NCBI RefSeq assembly: GCF_000149955.1
Contig: NC_030998.1
Location: 186,001-250,000, forward strand
DNA from: Fusarium oxysporum f. sp. lycopersici 4287
Lineage: Eukaryota > Ascomycota > Sordariomycetes > Hypocreales > Nectriaceae
DNA: 64,000 nt
Direction: 5' to 3'
The notes under the pieces are model-generated. The model made no database searches, was not told the DNA's origin, and saw only the letters and a list, made by a program, of their open reading frames with translations. Below, one piece after another: positions 10,139 through 23,000 of the stretch (position 1 is its first letter; every line of letters begins with the position of its first letter). The position numbers and the translations under genes are program-made.

Positions 10139-13100
10139 ATGCCGCCTCCCAATTGTCTCCTCCATGTCGAGGACACCTTTGGACCCGTCGTCAAGGGATG
10201 CGGGTCCAATTTTGACTTCACTTTGTTGTTTGAAGAGACGATTCTTTGTATTCTTCCTCTTTGTGTCGCTATTTGTCTTGCTGTCTTTCGAATTACGCGA
10301 CTTTGGAAAAAACCGGTGATATTCAAGGGTTGTTTCATATTGCCGCTGAAGTTGGTATGTCAATTTCTCTTACGTTGTACTGCCATACGCTGTACAAGAG
10401 TGATTGTAAACTAATGTGATGGCCTCAAGATCGCATGGACACTGGTCCTAGGATCGCAAACGAGTACAGTCGCGCTTTTCTCGATCCGCGATGAAACACG
10501 AACCAGAGCCAGTATCGCCGCGGGAAGTATTGGTATACTCGGCTCCGCGATACTAGCATGTCTGTCTTTCCTGGAGCATCAGCGCGCGGTGCGCACCTCG
10601 TCCATCTTGGTCCTCTACCTCCTGTCGACTATCCCCATGGATGCCGCTCGCACTCGAACCCTTTGGCGAATGCTAGATGGACGAGACCCGGCCATTGCTG
10701 TTATGGTGCTGGCAAGTACCAAGGTTTGCGCCCTGGTCACTGAGGTGCTGTGGAAATGTTCGTTGGTAAACAGACATGAACTATGCGACGCACCAGAGGA
10801 GAGCAATGGTATCATTGAACGAGCGCTTATGCTGCGAATGATGCCGATCTTCTGGGCTGGGTACCGCACGCCGCTACAAACTGAACATCTTTCCAAGCTT
10901 GACACCAAATTGCAGAATGCCCAATTGAGGCCGACCGAAAAAGGCATGTTCCCACGAAGCACGTATCACTGCAAACATAGTGACTAACAATTCCTAGGAC
11001 CAAAGAGGAACCAAGCGCCGATCAAGCTTGCAAAAGAGATCTTCTTCTCTCACATTATCGAGTTTCTGGCACCCATATTCCCCCGACTCTGCTACCTCGC
11101 CTTGACCTTTGCCCAACCATTCCTCGTCCGTCGAGCGATCGACTACATTTCGAAACCAAAGACCGACGGCTCAAAGGAGAGAGGTGATGGACTCATTGCA
11201 GCATATGCTCTTGTCTACTATGGTATTGCGGTAAGATACCATTTCCTCTGGACAACGAGCGTGTCACTAACAAAAACGAATTAGTTCGTCTCTTCACTGT
11301 ACGAGCAAAGCGCTGTTCGAGCCACTACCGTTGTCCGCGCCGACTTGTCTATGCGAATCTACCAGCAATCACTCCTTCTGGATCGCGTCGTGGACACAGG
11401 AGATTCAAGTACGACGATGATGACTGCTGATGTCGAGCGTGTACAGCTCGGAGTCCGCAAGATACACGATGCTTGGGCGAGCTTTGTATCTGTTGCAATT
11501 GGACTCTGGTTAATTGAAGCACAGCTAGGCCTTGCAGCCTTAGTCACTTTGGGGCTAATCGGAGGCAAGTCATTTCGCCACGGCCATGGCATTGTTATGG
11601 TAAACACTAACAGTAGACAGGCTCCTTGCTGCTTGGCGGGTATTGGTCAGGACGCGCTAGCAGATTCCAGAAGAACTGGATGGCGGCCATTGAGAAGCGT
11701 CTTCACAAGACAGTCCAAGTTTTAAAGGGTATCAAGAGTATCAAGCAGATGGGCGCGGCGCCAGCGATAAAGGCCATGCTTGAATATGAGAGACAATCGG
11801 AGATCAAGCTATCAAAGAGATTCAGACTGCAGCTCATTGCACTGGTGACCTTGTGTAAGTTATCACAATCTTCGTCTTGACCATCCGCTGACCAATATAT
11901 AGCCTTCACCTCTCTTACCATGCTCCCTGCCCTGGGTCTCAGTGTACACAACGCCGTAGCGGACAAGTCATCAGGACGAATCCTGACCGCTCAAACAGCC
12001 TTCCAGGTCATGACTCTCTTCAACATCGTCAGCTCAAGCATACAAGACTGCACATCCCACGTAATGGCCATTATGGTAGGCCTCGGCTCACTGCAACGTA
12101 TTGAGAGCTTCCTCAACCAGCATACCTGGACAGATCCTCGAAAATCGATCAGAGATGCTAGCATCAGTACAGATGAGAGCTCTGTTGGTGGTACAAGCGA
12201 GAAGAAGGTCCTCACTGACGTGGCTGTCAAGATACAGAACGTCAGCGCGAAGTGGACTGAAGACGGTGAAGCGGTTATTAAGGACGCTACATTTGATGTG
12301 CCAGCTCATGGATTGACTGTAATTGCTGGACCGACAGGTAGTGGAAAGTCGACACTGCTGCGTGTCGTACTTGGTGATCTTGCGCCGTCCTCTGGAACCG
12401 TGTCGGTTGACGACTCACAAGTTGCTTTCTGTGACCAGACTCCGTGGATCGCTAACATCATTATCAAAGAGAACATCGTCGGCGCTTTGCCTTTCTATGA
12501 AGAGCGATATCGAATGGCGCTTCATGCATGCGCGCTTGATCAGGATATCGAGGATCTTACGGATGGGGATAAGCATTTGTGTGGATTGAATGGACAGTCT
12601 GTCAGTGGAGGACAGAAAGTTCGCATTGTGAGTAACCTCCTCCCAACATGAAATATTGCGTATACTGATGACAGCTCTAGGCTCTAGCGCGTGCCATCTA
12701 CTCCAAGGCTACCCTTGTTCTTCTTGACGATTGTCTGGTAGGTCTTGACACTAACACTGAGCGCCACATCCTCGGTGAGATCTTCGCACCCCGAGGTCTT
12801 CTCAGCAGTGCTCCCACCACGACTATCCTCGCCACAAGTTCACGTAAGTTCACCTCTCCCTTACTTTACGCTCACTAACAGCATATAGCGAGATACCTTC
12901 CATTCGCCAACTACATAATCCTCATTGACGCCGACGGTCGTGTTGTTCGGCAAGGCACATACGCTGAGATCGCACCACATATTGAACAGCTCGAACATGA
13001 CGTGCTACAAGTATCAGATCGTGCCTTTACTGCACGAGAACCTAGAGCCCAAGACTCTGACGAACTACCCAACACTGCAATCACAAATGACATCGCCTTC

Positions 13101-15150
13101 AAGAAAGGCGCCAATGGTGATTGGGCTGTGTATAAGTGGTACTTTGGAGTCATCGGCTGGATGGATTTTATCGTCTTTCTGTTTCTCTGCTTGCTATTCG
13201 TGATAGGCGTCATATTTCCACGTAAGCCATACACCCCATCTCAATAGTTGTCTCCACCAGATACTGACATCGATAGAAATCTGGCTTGGACTCTGGACGG
13301 AGAAGAGTCTCCAGGACCAAATCGATACACTCCCGTCATTCTATGGCGTTTTCTTTGGAGTTGGCTCGATGGCCTGGGTAGCTCTCTTTTCAGCATGTGT
13401 CTGGCTCTTCCTACGCATCGCAGTTCGGACTGCGGCTTTGTTTCACCATCTTATTCTTGCTACAACACTAAAGTATGCTATCCCTCCCTCCAGCCTTTTT
13501 TCGCCCTTACTGACAGCGGTTTAGTGCCAGAATGGATTTCTTCTCGCAGACGGACAGTGGAGTCACGTTAAACAGGTACGATCACGAACTGTTGTGCACA
13601 GACACTCGCTAATCGCAACGGCTCTTAGATTTAGCCAGGACCTGCAGATCACCGACATGGAGCTACCACTAGCTTTCGTTGGCGCCACGATGAACTTGCT
13701 GATGCTTATCGCGCAGTGCATCGTTGTCACCATCCAATCTCACTACGCTGGCTTTGCAATTTTGGCAATTGCTATTGTAATTGGATTCTTTCATGAGTTT
13801 TATCTTCGAACATCTCGAAGACTTCGTGTCATGGATATCGAGGCAAGGTCACCTGTCTTGTCCCTTCTTCTCGAGTCTCTTGATGGACTCGCTACTGTAC
13901 GTGCATATGGTTGGGCAGCATGGTACTTACGAAGAGGAATCGAGGTTCTTGAGCGATCACAAGTGCCTTTCCACTTCTTACAGTCTGCACAAGTTACACT
14001 CAACCTCTCAGTAGACCTGTTCGTGGCGACTCTGGCTCTTGTGGTCATATCCATCGCTGTTGTCCAGATGAACACCAGTGGCGGTAGTCTTGGCCTCGCG
14101 CTGTTTAACATCGTGGGTCTTGGGCAATCAGTCAAGGGTGTTGTATTCTTCTGGACTTCACTTGAGATCACACTTGGTGCAGTAGCTCGTATCAGGGACT
14201 TTACTCAAGACACGCACTCGGAACATGAGTCGGATACGAAGCCTCCGGCGGAGTGGCCGTCGAGGGGAGAGATTCACTTCAGCGATGTTACGCTCACTCA
14301 TTCGTAAGTGCAACATCTCAGCAATAGAGCTCTTAGAGAACTAACCCACGGTACAGAACCTCGTTGCCACCAACTATCTCAAATCTTACACTGGATATCA
14401 AGCCAGGTTCCAAGATGGCTATTTGCGGCCGGACGGGAAGGTATGTTCCTCGCAACCAGATAGTGAATTCAGTTGTCACAGGATGCTAACTCATCTGTCA
14501 ACAGCGGAAAGAGCACACTGGTCAATTCATTGCTTGGCCTGGTACAGGTGTCTTCAGGTCTCATCAGTATTGACGATGTTGACATCTCAACCCTGGCCAA
14601 GGATGAAGTGCGGTCTCGCTTCGTTGTTCTTCCGCAAGAGTCACTCATTCTCTCGGTGAGTATACGAGAGTATGCAAAGCTCTTCGGCATTTCAGACGAG
14701 CAAGAGATCATCCAAGGCCTAAAGAAGACTGGCCTCTGGCAGACCATTGAGCAAGGAGGCGGTCTAGATATGATCGCTTCAAGCGACACCTTCTCCCACG
14801 GAGAGCGCCAGCTGTTCGCCATGACATTAGCTTGCCTCAAGAAGGGAAAGATTGTCTTGATGGATGAACCAACCAGCCAGTAAGCTGCACACGCGACACA
14901 ACTCTTACAGCTCACTGCTAACCTTATCAGCGTCGACAATGATATCCAGACTCAACTGCGCCAGACAGTATTTGACACGTTCCCTGATAGCACTGTCCTT
15001 TGCGTCACGCATCAGGTTGCAACGATAGTTGAATTTGATATAGTTCTAGTACTAGATGATGGCAAGATTGTTGAGCAAGGTGACCCCAAGGAACTACTGC
15101 GTCAGCCAAACTCTCGCTTCGCACAGCTGTACTCAGCTGGTGAGCTTTGA
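10139..15150 (+). CDS. ABCC (MRP-type) ABC exporter
   Basis: Full transporter of about 1,432 residues in 14 exons: 10139-10354, 10430-10943, 10998-11230, 11285-11564, 11621-11854, 11903-12627, 12681-12843, 12889-13221, 13277-13472, 13525-13575, 13629-14303, 14357-14440, 14505-14879, 14931-15150. Order: TMD0-like hydrophobic N-terminus, TMD1, NBD1 (Walker [10 protein letters not shown], signature SVSGGQ, Walker B LVLLDDC), TMD2, NBD2 ([25 protein letters not shown], His loop CVTHQ). NBD1 has Asp-Asp after Walker B where the catalytic Glu is usual, a degenerate first site common in this subfamily. Introns 2 and 4 need GC donors to keep frame. The start at 10139 was preferred over 10088 because it is nearer the family N-terminus. 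Likely exports the cluster product or gives self-protection (inference). Confidence 0.92.
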
Positions 15151-17093
15151 CCTGGAGGATAAGATTATGCAATGCATGCTGCACGCACCTTTGTCATCAT
15201 GACACCTGACTTCGGGTGTGCCGAGCAGTCAGCTATAATTAGATTTCTATCATGTACTTTCAGTATTTCTATCTCTTATTTTCGTATTCCATCCTTGTCT
15301 TGAGATGGTGATAAAAGCCCCAATATACAACCACCATTAAAGCATGCTCTGTCTTTCCTTGCACAGTATCTTTAAACAGTCAGATGATGGGCTATTACTA
15401 TGGTCCTTGCATTTCTCTGCAGTCCATGGATATCCGATTGGCAAGTCTTCATACCAAACCTTCTCAATAGACTCCCGTTGCTTCCACCTCACCGACGCCA
15501 TGCCTGCGTGGCCTCTGTTGGTCGTAGCAATCGAAGCCGACTGCTTATCCGGCTGTTCCGTCCTGTCAGATCACTACCCATCTCTCGAAATGCCTCGGGT
15601 CCTTGCAACTCCAATGGTATACCCAGATTAGACCATAGCGCTATACGGCCTGCAATTGCATTAGCGCAGGCGCAGTTCCTCCCAAAGTCCACACATAAAA
15701 ACTAACTTAGCGTCGGATCTGCTGATGTTTCCTGCTTACCTTACCCCTCAATAACTGGATCTACTTTGTCACTTACTGGTCAGAGCTTTATGATAATGTT
15801 TGTAGTGCTGATATTATACTGTACATAACTGGAAGCATCTCCGAGGTTTCCCAAACATGCGAGTGCATATGCAGGATGAGGGAACACCAAACTACATTGC
15901 CGAAGTTCAAGCTAGCGACCAACCTGCATACGGCCTTCCCAATGGACGTTCGCGTGGCGTTACCGTATTGGTTGGAGTCAGACAGGGGGGGTTTATCCCG
16001 CACTGACAGCCGACCCATCATCTGCAGCATGAACCGTAAAGCTTGGTTTACCACGCGGTTGGTTCTCAAACGGCTGGTACTCATTTCCGTGTTGCAGCGT
16101 ATGTAGTACAAAGGCAATGTCTTTCTGAGGCACAGTACTAACTACCGGCCTTGGCGGAGGAAACGGTGAAGCAAATAACCTTTTTGCAAGATCAGGGGGC
16201 AACCAACAGAGATATAACTGTTTGCTACTGTATCGCCCGTTATCCTAAATCACTCATCTGATATCCACGTGTCGCGATGATCAAGCAACCGTTACCCATA
16301 GATTAGAGAGGAAGGTAAGGGTTATTCGCCCCGGGCGTGAGCTAGGGACGCGCCGTATCTCTGGGTCGATGTCGCATTTTTACACTACGGCCCGCAAGGA
16401 TATCGTGTTAGCGCCGGACCAAGAGTTGGCAACTCGATTCAGAGAGAATTATTTCCAGCATAATAACGCTTTTATATAGCATTAAATTGGCGCAGATGGA
16501 ACCCTCTTTACTCCATGTAATTCCCGTCCATTTCTCGCTTTTTTCACCTCGTTCCTGTACCTGAAACTGGCTACTCGTTCCCCATATCTTAAAGGATTCG
16601 GACCCGCTATGTTGCTGCTACTGCAAGCGTCATATCATGACCCCCGTAATAACCATTCCAGAAACAGGTCCGATCGTCAAAAGAGGCGCAGAAAACACTT
16701 AAGAACTTCTTGTTGCATCCATAGTGCGATATTTCACCAAGCAGAGCAACTCAAACTATACTAGTGACAGCTAGATCACGCGCCAACCGTGATTAATATT
16801 ACGACAATGGCAGTGCAGTAGCTCGTGGAGCTAACAACCAACACGCCGGACCCTTGCGGGCTGCGGTGGAGACAATGAACCAGGAAACTGGACACGCCGT
16901 GTTCTCATGTGGTGATTACCGAGCGAGCGTATCATGGCCAGTCTCTGGCCGTGTCCATATGTATGTGCCCTTGCCGGTGGTGTCATGAACTATTCCATAC
17001 TCTTCTCATGTAACTTTTGCCCCCAGAGTTACAAGACTTTGGGACGAATTCTATCAGTATACCCCAATTTGTTTTGACGTTTGTTTTTTTGCA
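15151..17093. other. Intergenic region between ABC transporter and PKS
   Basis: No reading frame here has supporting features. The last kilobase is the presumed PKS promoter. Several CGG/CCG triplets occur (for example around 16385-16415 and 16850), the half-site type used by Zn2Cys6 factors, but no clear pair with convincing spacing stood out. Confidence 0.5.
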
Positions 17094-20000
17094 ATGCCTT
17101 CCCAGATTCCACAATGGCGAGAGCCAATTGCCATTGTAAGCATGGCTTGTCGTCTCCCAGGCGGAATCGACAAGCCACTTGACCTATGGGACCATGTCCG
17201 AGCAGGTCGCTCATCCGCTACAGCGATACCCAAAGATCGATTCAATGCTGAGAACTTTCTATCCATGGATCCTAATCAGAAGGGAGCTCAGGCCTTTAGG
17301 GGTGCTCACTTCGTCAAGAGGGACATTAAGCAGTTTGATCACAAGTTCTTTGGTATTAGCAAAGACACTGCAACAGCTATGGATCCTCAGCAGAAACAGC
17401 TGCTCGAGGTTGTCTATGAGTGTCTTGAGTCAGCTAACATCTCTATGGAAACAATCTCAAAGTCAAAGATTGGTTGCTATTGTGCCATGTTTGTGAGTGA
17501 TTACCACGACATGCTCATGCAAGACCCTGAATATCTTCCAACGTTCATCGCTATTGGAACAACACGAACCATGCTTGCAAACCGAATCAGTCATGCACTC
17601 GATCTCGGTGGACCCAGGTATGTTGTCATTTCCCAATGTGTGCGATTGCAGTGCTGACGCCTCATGCAGTGTCACCATCGATACTGCCTGTTCGGGTGCC
17701 CTGGTGGCGCTTCATCTTGCCTGCCAAGCACTGCAGGCTGGGGAGTGTGACGGCGCTGTGATTGGTGCATCTAATCTGTTCCTGAGTCCTGATTATGCAT
17801 TGTCTTTGACGCGTCTCGGTGCTATTGCTGCGGATGGTCAGTGTAAGACATTTGATGCTAGCGCTAATGGATATGGACGTGGTGAAGGAACCAATGCCGT
17901 CTATGTCAAGAGGCTCAGCGATGCGATCAGAGATGGAGACAGCATCCGAGCGGTCATCAGGGGCACTTCATCTAACAGGTTCGTCTGCTCCGTTTTGATC
18001 CAAGACTCAGACACTAACAGCTTCAGTTCTGGTGCCACTCCAGCCATCACGGAGCCATCCGGACGAGCTCAGGCAGATACCATCTTGCAGGCCTATGCCC
18101 AAGCAGGAATCAATGACTTTAGTGAGACAGGATACTTTGAGTGCCATGGAACAGGTACACCTGTTGGCGATTGCATAGAGCTGGGCGCCGTTGGCTCAGT
18201 CTTTTCTGAAAGCCACAAGACCCAAGATGCACTCTGGGTCGGTTCTGTAAGTCAATCGTTTCTTGTTGTCAGTAGAAGATATACTAACATGAACAGACAA
18301 AACCAAACGTCGGACATTCAGAGGCTGCTAGTGGTTTGAGCAGTCTCATCAAGGTGGTCTTGGCTCTGGAAAAGGGCGAGATCCCTCCCAACACAAATTA
18401 CAAGACACCCAACCCCAAGAGTATGTATCCTCCTTACCCACTTTGAACTCGACTAACCGTGATTTACGTAGTTGACTTTGATGGATGGAGAGTTCGTGTT
18501 CCAACCGCTCCCCAGCCATGGCCTTCCAAGTCCATCCGCCGGGCAAGCGTCAACTCGCTTGGTATCGGTGGATCTACTGCACACGCTGTCGTTGAGGTCT
18601 ACGAACCGCCTCACCTGACCAATGGTTCAACCAATGGTGCAAACGGAGTCAATGGCACTCACAGCACCAATGGTACCAACGGTGTCAACGGTGTCAATGG
18701 CCATCACGAAGAAGGGGAAAAGTCTAACGACCCCTACTTCCTTCTCTTCACATCTGGTGCTTCTAAGAGCTCTCGGGAGACGAACGAACAGAACCTCTTG
18801 GAGTTTCTCAAGACTCATGAAGAGTGCAAGAGCCTGACTAGTCCTCTTGTCAAAGCTCTAAATGCACGAAGCCAGATCAATATCCGACCATGGAAATCGT
18901 TTGCTGTCGCTCAGTCAGTTGACGACCTCATCCAGCAGCTGGAAACTAACGCACTCAAAGTTGGAACAGGACCTACAAGTGGTGATTCCCCACGAGTCTT
19001 GTTCACATTCACAGGTCAAGGAGCTATGTGGTCACAAATGGGTAAACGTCTCCTCGATGCATTCCCTGTGGCGCGCAACAGTTTGTACAATCTTGAGGAG
19101 GTTTTAAGAGAACTTCAGTCATCCAAGACACCAACTTGGTCGTTGATAGGTACGTTTAGATGCAACATCGTCTGGACTTGACAGTTACTGACACTCTCGC
19201 AGACAAGCTCACTAATGAGCTCTCTCAAGAGGAGATTGATTCGCCAGCTCTCGCGCATCCCCTCTCAATGGCGGTCCAGATCGCGTTAACGGACGTTCTG
19301 TCAAGCTGGGGTGTCCTTCCAGATGGTGTTGTTGGCCATTCCGGTGGAGAAACAGCCGCTGCCTACGCCTGTGGTGCTCTCACAGCTAAGGAGGCCATCG
19401 CAGTGGCCTATTACCGAGGCATTGCCTGCCAGAACGCTCCGTCAGGTGCTATGTTGGCCACTAGGAGCGCACCCAAGGCGAAGGAGCTGAAAGATGCATT
19501 GGAAGCGAAACGATGTGCAGATTGCTTTGCTTTCAACGGCCCTCAGAACCTCACTCTCGCTGGTTCTTGCTGAGGGAGTCAAGAATGTGGCTGCTGAGCT
19601 TAGCACCCATGGCATTGTCTCTAGGGCTGTTGCAGTGACTCGAGCCTATCACACTTCGGGGCCATGAAAGACTGGTGGTGGACGAGTACGTCGGTCAGCT
19701 CAAGGGTGTTATAACAACCTAAGACTGGGCGGAGTTCCCTATGTACTCATTCTGTTACTGGTCTTGAGCTGCAGCGAACCGAGGTTGACGCTGACTATTG
19801 GCGAGCCAACCTCGTCTCTCCAGTTCTTTACACCGATGCAGTCACGCTGGCTTTGACTTCATCAGACCGCAAGTTCGATCTTTGCGTTGAACTCGGTCCT
19901 CATTCTCTGCTTTCTCGTCCTACATCCGAGATTGTCAAGTCTCTTCCTAACCCACCTCAACTTCCCTTCTTCGCCACAATGCTTCGGAACGCAGACTCAA

Positions 20001-23000
20001 GCCAGCAACTCATGAGCCTCGCTGGAGACTTAGTTCTCAATGGGAAGAAGTTGGATCTGGATCAAGTCAACAAGATCGCAGGCAAGACTGGGCGTCTTCC
20101 CAACCATCTCCAAGACAACCTGCCAGCTTACGCCTGGGACTATTCCTCGACGCCATGGACCGAGCCACGAAACAGTCAGGAGTGGCGATTCAGGAAGTCG
20201 CCACGACATGAGATTCTGGGATCTCGCTGCAGAGGAGTGAATCCTTCGGCTCCAACATGGAGGAACAAGGTGTCGATAGAAGATGCGCCTTGGCTGGTTG
20301 ACCATCAGGTAGGTGAAGAGTACGCATCATGCATGAGACAAGGCTAATGCGAGACAGGTCAACGGTATTGTGACATTTTCTTTCACTACCGGCATTGCGA
20401 TGGTCGTTGAGGCCATGATGCAGGTACAGGAAGAGAACAAGGAGATTGACTGGGCGAACCATTCGTTCGAGCTTCAAGACTTTGTCTTTTCCAACTCCAT
20501 CATTCTCCCTGACGAGTCGCCCATTGATCTCTTCCTCACACTCATCCCAGACAACGATAATGCCAAGTCCGAGGAGACGTGGTATGACTTTACAATCTCT
20601 TCGCTGAGAGGCGATGTCGATATCCGTCATTGCCACGGCAGAGCTGCAGTCCTCGAAAGTGAGTGATCCACGACAAACAGCCAGTAGTCTGAGCTAACAA
20701 TCTCCCAGCGAGCAAAGACAACGTTGCTCTTCGTCGCAGAACCTCTTGGCACCACATGCCCCTCAAGGTACCACTGAAGAGCTACTACAAGACTCTCGAA
20801 CGAGTTGGCTACGGCTATGGTCCTAAGTTCCAGCTTCTCAACGAAGTTCGAGTCCGGCCCAGTCTCTCCGCTTGCTCTGCCAAGATCGATATGACATCGA
20901 CTGCTCAATCTCCCGTTCCCGGCCAGCGATATCTCTTGCACCCAGCTATGATGGATGCAGCTCTACAGACCCCTGCTTTGGCTAATCGATCGGGCTACTT
21001 TCAGGAGATCGATACCTTACTTCTTCCATCCAAGATGAAGAGGATCTCTATCCGCATGCCTGCTGAGAACACGGACGTCGCGTCTTGCACTACAAACACA
21101 TCGCCGGTCGGCTTTAGCAGGATCCAAGGTAGCGTTGAGTGTTATGATTCGTTATCGAGACCTTTCTTTGTCGTGGAGGGTCTGCAGATGGACAGGGCTA
21201 CAAGTGATGACAACACTACTCTGCCCTGGTTGAGACTTACGTGGAAGCCTGACATTGGAGACATTTCAAGTAGTGACCCCATGCTCAGCTCCATCAAGAT
21301 CCAGAGCCTTCCCGCGGAGAAGAAGCTCGTCAACCTTGAGAACCTAGTCAAGGAGTTGATTCCACTCATTGTCGAGAATGGTATAGAAAAAGGCAAAGAC
21401 TTGGCGCCTCACCTACTAAGCTACCATTCATGGTTCCTCGACCAAGCCGAGCTGCACAAAGACCTCTTAGCAGCCCGTCACAAGCAACAGAATGGCTTCG
21501 CAACAGTCCAAGACGCCATAATGAACGTCGTCGCCAACTCTGGCATCTCCCAAACCGTCGATGCATCAATCGTATCCCAACTCGCCATCAACATGTCCAA
21601 AATCTTCCGCGGCGAAGTCGAAGCCCTAGCAGTCTGGCTCGAGAACGACCTACTCTACCGCTTCTACGAAGAGAGTATCTTCACCACCAGCATGAACCAG
21701 AAACTTCTCTCCGTCGCTGAGCTCTTGGCGCACAAGAATCCCAACATGAGGATCCTGGAGATTGGGGCTGGAACTGGCGGTGCGACTACCGAGTTGCTGC
21801 GTGGTTTCTCCAAGGCTGGAGGGAAGAATGCGTACCAGTCTTTTACCTTTACTGATATATCAGCTGGCTTCTTTGATAAGGCGAAGAAGAAGTTTGCGCA
21901 GTGGGATAGGATTGAGTTCAAGACTCTTGATGTTGAGAAGGATATTGCTGAGCAGGGATTTACTGAGAAGTATGACCTTGTTGTTGCAGCTAATGTAAGT
22001 TTCAGATGTCATGAAGGTTCCTTCAGATACTGATCGTTCTACATTAGGTTCTACACGCCACCGCCGATCTCCCATTTGCCATGAAGAACATTCGATCTTT
22101 GTTGCGCGACGATGGATACCTCTTGGTTGGTGAACTTTCAGAGGGTACGTAACATCACTCATGTCACTGAGGTTTGGCTAACATTTGTACTTGCAGACTT
22201 GACTTCAGCCAACTTCCTCTGGGTAAGACCAACACCCAATAATTTACATGCCATTGCTAACTCTTATGTAGGGACCGTTGACTGGCTGGTGGCTCCGCCC
22301 TCGATCACCCGGCCGCTCTGGCCCTGGTCTTACTCTCGACGAGTGGCGCGACGAGCTCGCTGCCGACTTTGACAGCGTCTCTGAGATTGAGGCCAAGCAC
22401 GACAAGAGTGACACTGACCAACTGTCGAGCACTATCGTCATGATAGCCAGAGCCAAGCCCGTTGAGTACACTCCGCCCAAGCCGCTTTCTGAGGAGAAGG
22501 TACACATCGCTGGAGTCGGTGGCGATTTGTCCACTCGAGACCACCTTCAGAAGTATCTCGGCACACGTGGCATTTCTGCAAGCTCGAGTACACTTGAAGA
22601 CCTTGCTTCGCGAGAATGGTCTGGGGAATGGCTTATCCTTGTTGACGAGGCTGAAGGAAGCTTCCTCGCCTCTCTTCAACAGGAGCAGTTGATCGCACTG
22701 AAGTCGTGGCTCACCAAGCCCATCAAGTGCATCTGGGTCACTCGCAAGGTATATCTCGACCCCCAAAACACAACAGGAGGTCTTGTCACCGGTTTCGCAC
22801 GCACCCTCCGCGGCGAAAACAGTCAATGCCAGCTGTACACTCTTGACTTGAGCAGTGATGGCGATATCACGGCCAACGTCATCTACCACGTCTTGGAACG
22901 GGCGCATTACTCTCACGATGATCCAATCTCCAGGCTGGACTACGAGATTGCCGAAAAAGACGGTCAGCTCTGGACATGCAGACTTGTCAATGACGCCCTG

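Noticed and set aside
19570..19852. An intron in the PKS AT domain instead of frameshifts
   Set aside because: Any GT-AG that bridges the stops would delete the AYHTS catalytic-His region, and coding similarity continues in shifted frames through the interval.
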